From Leifsonia sp. CL147 (GTDB taxonomy: Bacteria > Actinomycetota > Actinomycetes > Actinomycetales > Microbacteriaceae): DNA of 64,000 nt. The notes under the pieces were generated by a model. That model was not told where the DNA came from and did no database searches. It worked only from the letters and a program-made list of their open reading frames with translations. Every line of letters begins with the position of its first letter. Position 1 is the stretch's first letter. The position numbers and the translations under genes are program-made. Below, piece after piece: positions 1 through 6,738 of the stretch. The stretch is from contig NZ_FOTM01000011.1 of NCBI RefSeq assembly GCF_900114565.1, forward strand, positions 1 through 64,000. Direction: 5' to 3'.

Positions 1-188
1 TAGCCATTGCGTTGCGCGGTGCGGTCGGGGCTGGGCTTGCCCCATTCCGCGCCGACGACGGCGTCGGCGTCCGCGGAGAGGAGCGCGTTGATCGTGGTCT
101 GCAACAGGCTGCGCATCAGATCCGGCGACGCGTCGGTCAAGGCTTCAGCGAGCACGCTCGCAGGGTCGACAATGTGAAGTGCGGTCAT
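1..188 (-). mobile_element. IS256-family transposase, N-terminal part only
   Basis: Reading leftward from an ATG at 188, the frame stays open for 62 residues and leaves the window at base 1, so only the N-terminus is seen. It contains GAEWGKPSPDRTAQRNG, matching the conserved N-terminal stretch of actinobacterial IS256 (mutator-type) transposases; the DDE residues would lie outside the window. GAAAGG about 9-14 nt upstream of the ATG serves as ribosome binding site. The element end should lie upstream of the start, between about 220 and 330, but I could not fix the terminal inverted repeat. Whether the element is intact cannot be told. Confidence 0.8.
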
Positions 189-389
189 CGTGATGATGCC
201 TTTCGAGTGGAGGTAAGAGACTTCTCGAAGGATCACACGGTGACCGCGCCCACGTCCGAAACGACGAGCCAGCCACCGCGCTACACCACATTACGGGGCA
301 CTACTGGGCCCCGCTCGGGGGCGGTGACCGCAATCGCCCGGCCCCGCCGATGCCCTGTTAGCGTGACCGGACTTGCGAAAGGGGTACAT

Positions 390-677
390 GTGAGCGAGGA
401 GGTCGCCGTCGACACGGGACAGTTGAGGGCTGCTGCGCAGGTGTTGGCGCAGGCAAGCGACCCTCGACGTATGTCAGGGGTGGAAGCGTCGTATCTCGGC
501 TCGGCCGTTGCGGCTGACGCGTTCGAGCGGTTCGAGGAGTACTGGCCGCCCGCGCGATCGTTGCTGACGAGCAGCGTGGACGCGATGAAACGTGCGCTCA
601 TTGCGGCGGCGGATGGGTATGAGCGACGCGATACTGAGGACGCTCAGCAGTTCCAGCGAGGCATTCGTGCGGTCTAG
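390..677 (+). CDS. small WXG100-like type VII secretion protein
   Basis: This 95-residue protein starts at a GTG preceded by AAAGGGG with 7-nt spacing. It is predicted all-helical and carries YLGS near residue 30 where ESX proteins have the W-x-G turn. Near the C-terminus it has Y-E-R-R-D, which fits the YxxxD/E type VII export signal. Its size, the two-helix layout and the following gene with a true W-S-G turn suggest that it is the secretion partner or chaperone of the downstream protein. No ESX core genes are in the window, so secretion is inferred. Confidence 0.6.
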   Translation: MSEEVAVDTGQLRAAAQVLAQASDPRRMSGVEASYLGSAVAADAFERFEEYWPPARSLLTSSVDAMKRALIAAADGYERRDTEDAQQFQRGIRAV

Positions 678-1911
678 CGCAGGCGACTGGTCGGTTGTGG
701 GATTCGAGTCGGATCCCACGCCCGGCTGGGCAGAGGCGGCGGACACCTGGGCGTCCGAGCTCCGGACGGAGGCCGACTGGCTCTGGCATCAGTCCGAGGT
801 CATGGGTCGCGCTCTGGAGATGGTTGCAGTGCCGCACTGGTCCGGGATGGCCGCAGAGGTGTTCGCGGGAACGCTTCGAACGGTCATCGACACGGCCAAG
901 ACCGCCGCCACGCAGCACCGCGACGCTGCGGAGGCGGCATGGAACTGGGTCCTGGCCATGGCGCAGGCTCAGGAGGACGCGGATGGAGCCCTGCGTGCCG
1001 CAGAGGACGCGCAGGAAGACCTGGCGTGGGCGCACGCACAGCTGCTCGTCATGGCGCACGCGGACATGACCGGCATCCACAGGCGTGTCGAGGAGGCGGA
1101 GGAGCGTATCGCCGAAGCCAAGGCGAAGGCCCGACACGCGGAACGCGAGTACGAGGCGGCGGCGGATGTCTTCGCCCGCCGTCTGGAACAGACCCTGACG
1201 GGCGGGATGACTCGCGCCTCGCATCCGGAGCTGAACGACGACTTCACGTCGCTGCTCACAGGGCTGACTCAATTCGACTCCTCCACGCTGAACGGCGGCA
1301 CGATCCGCCCAGCCTCGATTTCAGTGCCGGCGGCAGGGGCGACCGCTGAGCAGATCGCCCAGTGGCTCCTCACCGGTGCTTACTCCGCCGGCGAGCTGAT
1401 AGCCGCGTGCGGACTCGCGTCAGTCATGGCCGCCTTGGCTCTCGTCGTCCTCGGCGGAGTCGGCAGCGGGTCGACCGGCGGGTCGCAGTTCTACACACCC
1501 GAAGAGCAACTCAAGCGTTCTCGGCTTCGGTGGTATTACTACACCCACAATCTCGACGGATCGCTCAAACAACGTGTCGGTCCGCCGTCAGGCCCGTTCG
1601 ATAAGTTCCTCAACGAAGAACCATCGTTCGAGCGCGTTGAGGACATCCCGGGGAAGACGCGGGAAGGCGACAGCGAGCCACATCGCGAAGTCGATACCAG
1701 AGAAGAGCTGGAAGACCTGAGGGACGAGATCTCCCGCGGTGGGAAGGCGGTCGACGCGCCCGCAACCTACGACGGCACGATGGTCGAGCTTCCTGACGGC
1801 ACCAAAATCGGCTATCGAGACCAGAGCAAGTCGGGTGGGTCGACAATCGACATCTTCAGTCCTGGCGGAAAATACATCAAAGTGCACCTGCCGAAAGGAT
1901 CAGGAAAATGA
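619..1911 (+). CDS. putative type VII-secreted polymorphic toxin
   Basis: Counting from the ATG at 619 (a GTG at 592 is possible) the protein has 430 residues. It overlaps the preceding gene by 59 bp. The N-terminal 200 residues are helical with W-S-G at about 74-76, followed by a long Ala/Glu-rich coiled coil. A hydrophobic stretch lies at about 258-282. The last 140 residues differ in character and end in a basic, beta-rich segment with GTKIGYRDQSKSGGSTIDI and KYIKVHLPKG. This layout (WXG/LXG-like head, hydrophobic hinge, variable C-terminal domain) is that of a polymorphic toxin. The catalytic activity is not recognised. The stop overlaps the next start (ATGA), as expected for a toxin-immunity pair. 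Confidence 0.55.
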   Translation: MSDAILRTLSSSSEAFVRSSAGDWSVVGFESDPTPGWAEAADTWASELRTEADWLWHQSEVMGRALEMVAVPHWSGMAAEVFAGTLRTVIDTAKTAATQHRDAAEAAWNWVLAMAQAQEDADGALRAAEDAQEDLAWAHAQLLVMAHADMTGIHRRVEEAEERIAEAKAKARHAEREYEAAADVFARRLEQTLTGGMTRASHPELNDDFTSLLTGLTQFDSSTLNGGTIRPASISVPAAGATAEQIAQWLLTGAYSAGELIAACGLASVMAALALVVLGGVGSGSTGGSQFYTPEEQLKRSRLRWYYYTHNLDGSLKQRVGPPSGPFDKFLNEEPSFERVEDIPGKTREGDSEPHREVDTREELEDLRDEISRGGKAVDAPATYDGTMVELPDGTKIGYRDQSKSGGSTIDIFSPGGKYIKVHLPKGSGK

Positions 1912-2318
1912 AGATTCACCCGGACACCCTGGAGCACCTGATCCTCCATCTTGGCCGAGACGACTGGATGCCTATCGGTGAACCTGCCGGCTATGTCGAG
2001 ACTTTCGAGGAGGATCCTTCGAAACGGAGGATCCTCCTCGTGAACACCCTCCAATCCCTTGCCCGAGCCGGATTCATCCAGCTGGGTGACTTCGCACACC
2101 GAGATCCCGAGGACCGGGGCATCCGCGACTGGATGGAGTGGCCCGGAACCCTCGACGACCAGCTGACCCGCCTCGGCAAGATCCTGGACGCCGACGATCC
2201 GGACGACAGCTGGCGTTGGACGTGTTGGCTCAACATCACGGAAGCCGGGCGGAACGCAGCAGCGGAACTCCCGAAGCCCAGCAGTCGATTCTTCGACTGG
2301 ATGCGCAAGCGGAGCTGA
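1908..2318 (+). CDS. putative immunity protein, copy 1
   Basis: This 136-residue acidic soluble protein starts at an ATG overlapping the toxin stop by 4 bp, with AAAGGA about 9 nt upstream. It begins MKIHPDTLEHLILHL and contains EWPGTLDDQ near residue 78 and a C-terminal RFFDW. It has no signal peptide or membrane segment. I do not recognise the family. Its position directly after a toxin-like gene, its small size, its acidity and a tandem paralogue make an immunity role the best inference. Confidence 0.5.
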   Translation: MKIHPDTLEHLILHLGRDDWMPIGEPAGYVETFEEDPSKRRILLVNTLQSLARAGFIQLGDFAHRDPEDRGIRDWMEWPGTLDDQLTRLGKILDADDPDDSWRWTCWLNITEAGRNAAAELPKPSSRFFDWMRKRS

Positions 2319-2418
2319 CCGAGACACGTTGGAGAACCGGACGAACCGGCTGCCCGACGAATCGTTGCCCCCGCCGACGTCGACGCCGCAAAGTACGTCT
2401 CCCGAAGGGATGGGGAAG

Positions 2419-2823
2419 ATGATCGTCAAGCCGGACACTCTCGAACACCTCGTGCTGTATCAGGCCGACGACGACTGGCTTGAACTCGGCAATCCGCACT
2501 ACTACGCCGGCTACTTCGAAAGTGATCTTGTAAAACGCAAGGCTCTTCTCCTCGATACGATCCGGTCCCTGGCCGATGCCGGCTATCTCAAGATCGGCCA
2601 GCTCGAACGACGCGACCCCGGAAAGCCACGAAGCCTCGACTGGCAGGAATGGCCCGGGACCCTCGACGACCAAATGGCTCGGCTCGCCGAGGTCTACACG
2701 CCCGAGGTCGATGACGACGATGACTGGTTCTACTCGTGCTGGTTCGACCTCACCGACGCGGGACAGCACGTCATCGATGCCCTCCCTCAGCCGGATCACC
2801 GCTTCTTCAAAGGAGCACTCTGA
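2419..2823 (+). CDS. putative immunity protein, copy 2
   Basis: This 134-residue protein is a clear paralogue of the preceding gene. Both share KPDTLEHL/HPDTLEHL at the start, a lysine/arginine-rich KR motif near residue 38, EWPGTLDDQ, a W-x-x-CW stretch and a C-terminal RFF. The ATG at 2419 is chosen because GAAGGGA lies 8 nt upstream; an in-frame start at 2329 would add 30 proline/serine-rich residues absent from copy 1. The gene is more diverged than a recent duplicate, which fits immunity arrays protecting against variant toxins. Function is inferred only. Confidence 0.5.
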   Translation: MIVKPDTLEHLVLYQADDDWLELGNPHYYAGYFESDLVKRKALLLDTIRSLADAGYLKIGQLERRDPGKPRSLDWQEWPGTLDDQMARLAEVYTPEVDDDDDWFYSCWFDLTDAGQHVIDALPQPDHRFFKGAL

Positions 2824-2854
2824 CTGCCTCCTTGTCGCACAACGCCGGCACTTT

Positions 2855-2902
2855 CTTCAGCCGAGCGGCTTCAGCCGAGCGCCTTCAACCCAGCGGCTTC
2901 AG
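2855..2902. repeat. 14-bp degenerate tandem copies of the hisS 3' end
   Basis: Read on the minus strand, TGAAGCCGCTGGGT at the end of hisS is followed by two more near-copies (TGAAGGCGCTCGGC and TGAAGCCGCTCGGC) and a partial one. The repeat begins inside the last codons of hisS and runs past its stop, suggesting slippage duplication. No gene is otherwise seen between 2824 and 2884. Confidence 0.7.
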
Positions 2903-4177
2903 CTCCAGCTCGGACGCGTCGGCGGTGTCGGGGTTCACGAAGGCGAAGGAGCGGAAGCCGGACGCCGCCGCACGATCGAGCACGCCCTTCAGGTTCTTGG
3001 CACGGCGATCCAGGCGCACCCGGCTGCCGCGGGCGATCAGCTCGGACTTGATCGCGGCCAGCCGGTCGAGCGGGACGGCGGGATCGTAGACGAGGACGAC
3101 GGAGTCCTGCGCCGCGTCCTCCGGCACCTCGATGAGGTCGACCACACGCTCGAAGCCGATCGAGAACCCGGCCGCCGGGACGTCGGTGCCGAGGAAGCGC
3201 CCGATCATCCCGTCGTAGCGCCCGCCGCCCCCGACCGAGCTGCCCGATCCGGGGTGGGCGATCTCGAAGATCGTGCCGGTGTAGTAGCCCATCCCGCGCA
3301 CCAGCGTCGGGTCGAAGCGGAGGCCCACGCCCGGCGGGAGGGTGTCCAGCGCGTGCGCGAGGCTCTCCAGGCCGGCGACGGCGTCGGTGTCCATCCCCTG
3401 CGGCAGGATGCCCGTGATCGCCTCGACGGTCAGCGCGACTCCACCCTCGGCCAGGTGCGGCTCGAGGTCGGCGAGGATGCCGCCGAGCACGGCAGCGGCA
3501 TCCGCCCCGCCCTCGGCGAGCTCGGCCACGACCCCTTCGGCGCCGATCTTGTCCAGCTTGTCGATCGAGATCAGCACCTGCGGCCAGCGGGTTTCGTCGA
3601 AGCCGCAGTACTCGAGCAGCCCGTTCAGGATGCGCCGGTCGTTGATGCGGATCGTGCAGTCGTTCAGTCCGAGCGCCTCCAGAGCGGCCGCCGTCGCGGT
3701 GATGAGCTCTACCTCCGCCAGCTGCGAGGCCTCGCCGATGATGTCGATGTCGCACTGCACGAACTGGCGGTACCGGCCCTTCTGCGGCCGTTCCGCACGC
3801 CAGACGGGAGCGATCTGGATGCTGCGGAACACGGGAGGCAGCTCCGCCCGGTGGGTGGCGTAGAACCGCGCGAGGGGCACAGTGAGGTCGAAGCGGAGGC
3901 CGAGGTCGGAGAGGCTGAGCAGGTCGCCGGACTCGATCGCGCCGGCGAGGTCGTCGCCGTCGAGACCGCGCTTCAGGATGCTGAACGACAGCTTCTCGTT
4001 GTCGCCGCCCAGGCCCGAGTGCAGCCGCTCGATGTCCTCGGCGACCGGCGTCTCGATCTCGTCGAATCCGTGGGCGGCGAAGCTGCGGCGGATCACCCCG
4101 AGGGCATGCTCGCGGCGGGCCTTCTCGGCGGGGAGGAAGTCGCGCATGCCGCGGGGCGGGGTGATCGGTGAGGCCAT
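2885..4177 (-). CDS. hisS: histidyl-tRNA synthetase
   Basis: This class II aminoacyl-tRNA synthetase charges tRNA-His with histidine in the cytosol. The 430-residue length is normal. Motif 2 is seen as RAERPQKGRYRQF, the histidine-binding motifs as VRGMGYYTG and GGGGRYDG, and motif 3 as GFSIGFER. The start is placed at the ATG at 4177 (MASPITPPRGMRDFLP), with GGAAG about 10 nt upstream; longer in-frame starts give non-protein-like sequence. It follows mazG on the same strand but is separated by a 360-bp leader with a T-box-like motif, suggesting control by tRNA charging. Confidence 0.95.
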   Translation of the reverse strand: MASPITPPRGMRDFLPAEKARREHALGVIRRSFAAHGFDEIETPVAEDIERLHSGLGGDNEKLSFSILKRGLDGDDLAGAIESGDLLSLSDLGLRFDLTVPLARFYATHRAELPPVFRSIQIAPVWRAERPQKGRYRQFVQCDIDIIGEASQLAEVELITATAAALEALGLNDCTIRINDRRILNGLLEYCGFDETRWPQVLISIDKLDKIGAEGVVAELAEGGADAAAVLGGILADLEPHLAEGGVALTVEAITGILPQGMDTDAVAGLESLAHALDTLPPGVGLRFDPTLVRGMGYYTGTIFEIAHPGSGSSVGGGGRYDGMIGRFLGTDVPAAGFSIGFERVVDLIEVPEDAAQDSVVLVYDPAVPLDRLAAIKSELIARGSRVRLDRRAKNLKGVLDRAAASGFRSFAFVNPDTADASELELKPLG

Positions 4178-4200
4178 GCGTCGATTCTTCCATGACGTCC

Positions 4201-4245
4201 CCGGCCACCCGCGTCCCGGCGACCCGCACCCCGGCGACCCGCGTC
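4201..4245. repeat. three 15-bp tandem repeats in the hisS leader
   Basis: The unit CCGGCGACCCGCACC (with two near-identical copies) recurs three times at 15-bp spacing. It lies between the T-box-like motif and the hisS start and lengthens the distance between them to about 130 nt. Confidence 0.7.
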
Positions 4246-4303
4246 CCGGCCGCGCACACCTCCCCGGGGGATGGTGCCGCCGAGCCGCCCGCGCGTAGAA
4301 TCG

Positions 4304-4418
4304 CCGCGTTGCCACCCTGAGGTCGCGCCGCCGTGCTCGACTCGGTGGTGTCCCCGCAAGTGGGACCTGGCATGAGTCGCATCCGTCCGACCACGGCGGT
4401 TTGCTCGCTGCCAGACAT
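4304..4418 (-). promoter_or_regulatory. candidate T-box riboswitch upstream of hisS
   Basis: On the minus strand the leader holds AGGGTGGCAACGCGG (rc of 4304-4318), which matches the T-box consensus AGGGUGGNACCGCG at all but one base. About 50 nt upstream a stem is formed by CTGGCA (rc of 4409-4414) and TGCCAG (rc of 4367-4372). The triplet CAT (rc of 4372-4374), a histidine codon, sits just 5' of the closing arm, where a specifier would be, and is followed by a purine. T-boxes sense uncharged tRNA and switch synthetase expression. Stem I here would be short, like actinobacterial class II T-boxes. The distance to the start codon is unusually long. Confidence 0.55.
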
Positions 4419-4509
4419 GGGCCGACAACGCGTCCGCCGGAGACCACGAGCGCGCCGCCGAGAGGCGCCTCACCCGAATGGCGATCGGAAGACGGGCGGA
4501 CGCGCTGCC

Positions 4510-4535
4510 GGCCACCCGGGCATCCCCGGGAGGCC
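4510..4535 (-). terminator. hairpin after mazG
   Basis: GGCC-a-CCCGGG-catc-CCCGGG-a-GGCC is an almost perfect 26-nt palindrome directly after the mazG stop. It has no T-run, as is common for high-G+C terminators, and would separate mazG from the hisS leader. Confidence 0.6.
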
Positions 4536-4536
4536 G

Positions 4537-5352
4537 CTACCCGGCGCTCTCGCGGGCGGGGCTCTCCTGGTCCGCGCTCTCGTGCTCCCGGATCTCGCCC
4601 TGCAGCTCCCGCAGCGTCGACCGCAGCGCGCGCTCCGCATCCATCCCCTGCGCCTTGGAGGAGGCCACGATCGCCAGCAGCAGCGCCCCCAGTTCGTCCT
4701 CGCTGCCCACCTGCACTCCGCCCGGCTCCCTCAGGTCGAGCAGCCCGACCTTCTCGGCACGCCCCAGCAGCTTGTCGGCGAGCGCCAGCGACGGCATGCC
4801 CTGAGGGATGCCGTCGAGCACGCTCGTGCGCCCGGGCTTCTCCTGCTTCTTCAGGTCGTCCCAGAAGCCGACGACGTCCTGCGCCGTCTCCGCGGTCCGG
4901 GCCGAGGGAGCCGTCCGGTCGCCGAAGACATGCGGATGACGGCCGACCATCTTCGCCGTCATGTGCGCCGCCACATCCTGGATGTCGAACTCCTCGCCAG
5001 GCGTGTGCGCCGCGATGTCCGCGTGGAACAGCACCTGGTAGAGCACGTCGCCGAGCTCCTCGAGCAGCTCATCCCGGTCGCCCGTCTCGATCGCGTCGAT
5101 GAGCTCGTAGGTCTCCTCGATCAGGTACTGGACGAGCGACTCGTGCGTCTGGTCCGCATCCCACGGGCAGCCGCCGGCGGCGCGCAGCCGGGCCATCACG
5201 GCGACCAGCTCGTCGAGCCGCGTCGGTGCGCCGGAGAGGTCCGCGCCGATCCCGTCGCGGATCCCGTCGGGGATCCCGGACGCAGTGGCGCTCGCGTTCG
5301 TTGCGGCCGCGTCCGCCGTCGACATCGCGGTCGGGATGCTCGGGTCGCTCAT
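4537..5352 (-). CDS. mazG: MazG-family nucleoside triphosphate pyrophosphohydrolase
   Basis: MazG hydrolyses (d)NTPs to NMP and PPi and is thought to clean nucleotide pools. The 271-residue protein starts at an ATG at 5352, with AGAGGA about 9 nt upstream; a longer start at 5394 lacks support. After an Ala-rich 50-residue N-terminus comes GGCPWDADQTHESL, then EETYELIDAIETGD and ELLEELGDVLYQ, which together give the EExxE...ExxD metal-binding signature. It follows mfd in leftward order, as in many actinobacteria, but nhaA lies between them in the opposite direction. Confidence 0.93.
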   Translation of the reverse strand: MSDPSIPTAMSTADAAATNASATASGIPDGIRDGIGADLSGAPTRLDELVAVMARLRAAGGCPWDADQTHESLVQYLIEETYELIDAIETGDRDELLEELGDVLYQVLFHADIAAHTPGEEFDIQDVAAHMTAKMVGRHPHVFGDRTAPSARTAETAQDVVGFWDDLKKQEKPGRTSVLDGIPQGMPSLALADKLLGRAEKVGLLDLREPGGVQVGSEDELGALLLAIVASSKAQGMDAERALRSTLRELQGEIREHESADQESPARESAG

Positions 5353-5407
5353 CGGTCGTCCTCTCGTGCGCGTTCGGTTCCAGCATCCTCCCACCGAGAG
5401 CCGTCGG

Positions 5408-5413
5408 TAGACT
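5408..5413 (+). promoter_or_regulatory. -10 box of nhaA promoter
   Basis: TAGACT fits the actinobacterial -10 consensus TANNNT and lies 70 nt upstream of the nhaA ATG, which would give a leader of about 63 nt. No convincing -35 is seen. Confidence 0.5.
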
Positions 5414-5426
5414 GGGCGACTGGTGT

Positions 5427-5445
5427 GCCGGGAAGTCTGGTCGGC
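5427..5445 (+). promoter_or_regulatory. candidate structured leader of nhaA
   Basis: Within the predicted nhaA leader GCCG (5427-5430) and CGGC (5442-5445) enclose the 11-nt loop GGAAGTCTGGT, preceded by GACTGGTGT. The compact hairpin with a sequence-rich loop sits between the -10 and the start codon of a sodium/proton antiporter. I recall similar GCCGGGAAG-CTGGTCGGC strings before nhaA in other actinobacteria, but I cannot verify this here. A cis-regulatory RNA is possible. Confidence 0.35.
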
Positions 5446-5483
5446 GAGAATTCTGCCTGTCTTCGAACGAGAGTCGTCACCGC

Positions 5484-6635
5484 ATGAGCATCATCCGATC
5501 CGAGCGCACCGCCGCCGGCCTCCTGCTGGGAGCGGCGGCCCTCGGCCTTCTGCTGGCCAATACGCCGGTCGGCCCCGGGCTGCTCGACCTGCAGCACTCG
5601 AGGCTGGGCGGCGGCGCACTGGCGCTGAGCGTCGGCCATTGGATCAGCGACGGACTGCTCGCGATCTTCTTCTTCATCGTGGCCGTCGAGCTCAAGCACG
5701 AACTCGTGGCCGGCGAGCTGAACAGCGTGCAGAAGGCCATCCACCCGGCGATCGCGGCGGTCGCCGGGGTCATCGTCCCGGCCGGACTCTACCTGGCGGT
5801 GACCGCCGGAACCGGTCAGCAGCAGGGCTGGCCGATCCCGACGGCGACGGACATCGCCTTCGCGCTGGGGGTCCTGGCCGTGTTCGGCCGGGGGCTGCCG
5901 AACCGTCTTCGGGTGTTCCTCCTCGCCCTCGCGGTCCTCGACGACCTGATCGCCATCCTCATCATCGCGATCTTCTTCACGACGAACCCCAACGTCCTCG
6001 AGCTCGTCCTCGCGGCGATCACGGTCGCTCTGTTCGGCGTGCTGAGCCGGATGCTGCGCGGACGGCTGCGCTGGCCGCTGGGTGTCCTCATGGTGCTGCT
6101 CGCCCTCCTGTCCTGGTGGCTGGTCCACGACTCGGGCGTGCACGCCACGATCGCGGGCGTCGCGCTGGGCCTGGCCATGGCGCGCCGGCCCGCCGGCCGG
6201 GTCACGCACGCGCTGGAGCCGTGGTCGAACGCGGTCGTCCTGCCGCTGTTCGCGTTCTCGGCTGCGCTGGTCCCCATCCCGTCGGTGGCGCCGTCGCAGT
6301 TGTCGCCGGCGTTCTGGGCGATCCTCGTCGCGTTGCCCGTCGGGAAGCTGGTCGGGATCACCCTCGGCGGCTGGCTCGGGTCGTTCGCCGGGCGGAGGCA
6401 GGACCGGGGCAGGATCTCGCCCTTCGCGCTGCTGACGGTGGCCGCTCTGGGCGGGATCGGGTTCACGGTGTCCCTGCTGATGAACGAGCTCGCGTTCGCG
6501 GGCTCGGCCGAGGTGCGTGCGGAGGGGACGCTCGCCGTCCTGCTCGGCTCGGGCGTCGCGATCGTCGTCTCGGGCATCTTGGTCAGCGCGCTGGCGCGGC
6601 GCAACCGCCGGCTCCACCCGCACCCCCACGCCTGA
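5484..6635 (+). CDS. nhaA: Na+/H+ antiporter NhaA
   Basis: NhaA exchanges intracellular Na+ for external H+ across the cytoplasmic membrane. The 383-residue protein has about 11-12 hydrophobic segments. Hallmarks include FFFIVAVELKHELVAGEL near residue 60, PTATDIAFALG near 115-125 and FLLALAVLDDLIAI near 145, which holds the paired aspartates needed for transport. The ATG at 5484 is the first that gives a canonical N-terminus. It is divergent from mazG and convergent with mfd. A short candidate RNA leader precedes it. Confidence 0.95.
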   Translation: MSIIRSERTAAGLLLGAAALGLLLANTPVGPGLLDLQHSRLGGGALALSVGHWISDGLLAIFFFIVAVELKHELVAGELNSVQKAIHPAIAAVAGVIVPAGLYLAVTAGTGQQQGWPIPTATDIAFALGVLAVFGRGLPNRLRVFLLALAVLDDLIAILIIAIFFTTNPNVLELVLAAITVALFGVLSRMLRGRLRWPLGVLMVLLALLSWWLVHDSGVHATIAGVALGLAMARRPAGRVTHALEPWSNAVVLPLFAFSAALVPIPSVAPSQLSPAFWAILVALPVGKLVGITLGGWLGSFAGRRQDRGRISPFALLTVAALGGIGFTVSLLMNELAFAGSAEVRAEGTLAVLLGSGVAIVVSGILVSALARRNRRLHPHPHA

Positions 6636-6658
6636 CCGGCCGTCCCCGCACGGCCGGT
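6635..6658. terminator. bidirectional hairpin between nhaA and mfd
   Basis: ACCGGCCGT and ACGGCCGGT form a perfect 9-bp stem with loop CCCCGC, starting at the last base of the nhaA stop. The following 6659-6738 is G+C-rich, with short CGGTCGCCCGG direct repeats and no gene. Confidence 0.65.
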
Positions 6659-6738
6659 CGCCCGGGCGCCCGGTCGCCCGGTCGCCCGGGCGGCGGAAGG
6701 CGCATCCACGGGCAGCGGCACGCAGCGCCGGGCGGGGG

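Noticed and set aside
4294-4300. Rightward promoter at TAGAATC in the hisS leader
   Set aside because: It matches TANNNT on the plus strand but leads to no rightward gene, and it falls next to the T-box motif on the other strand.
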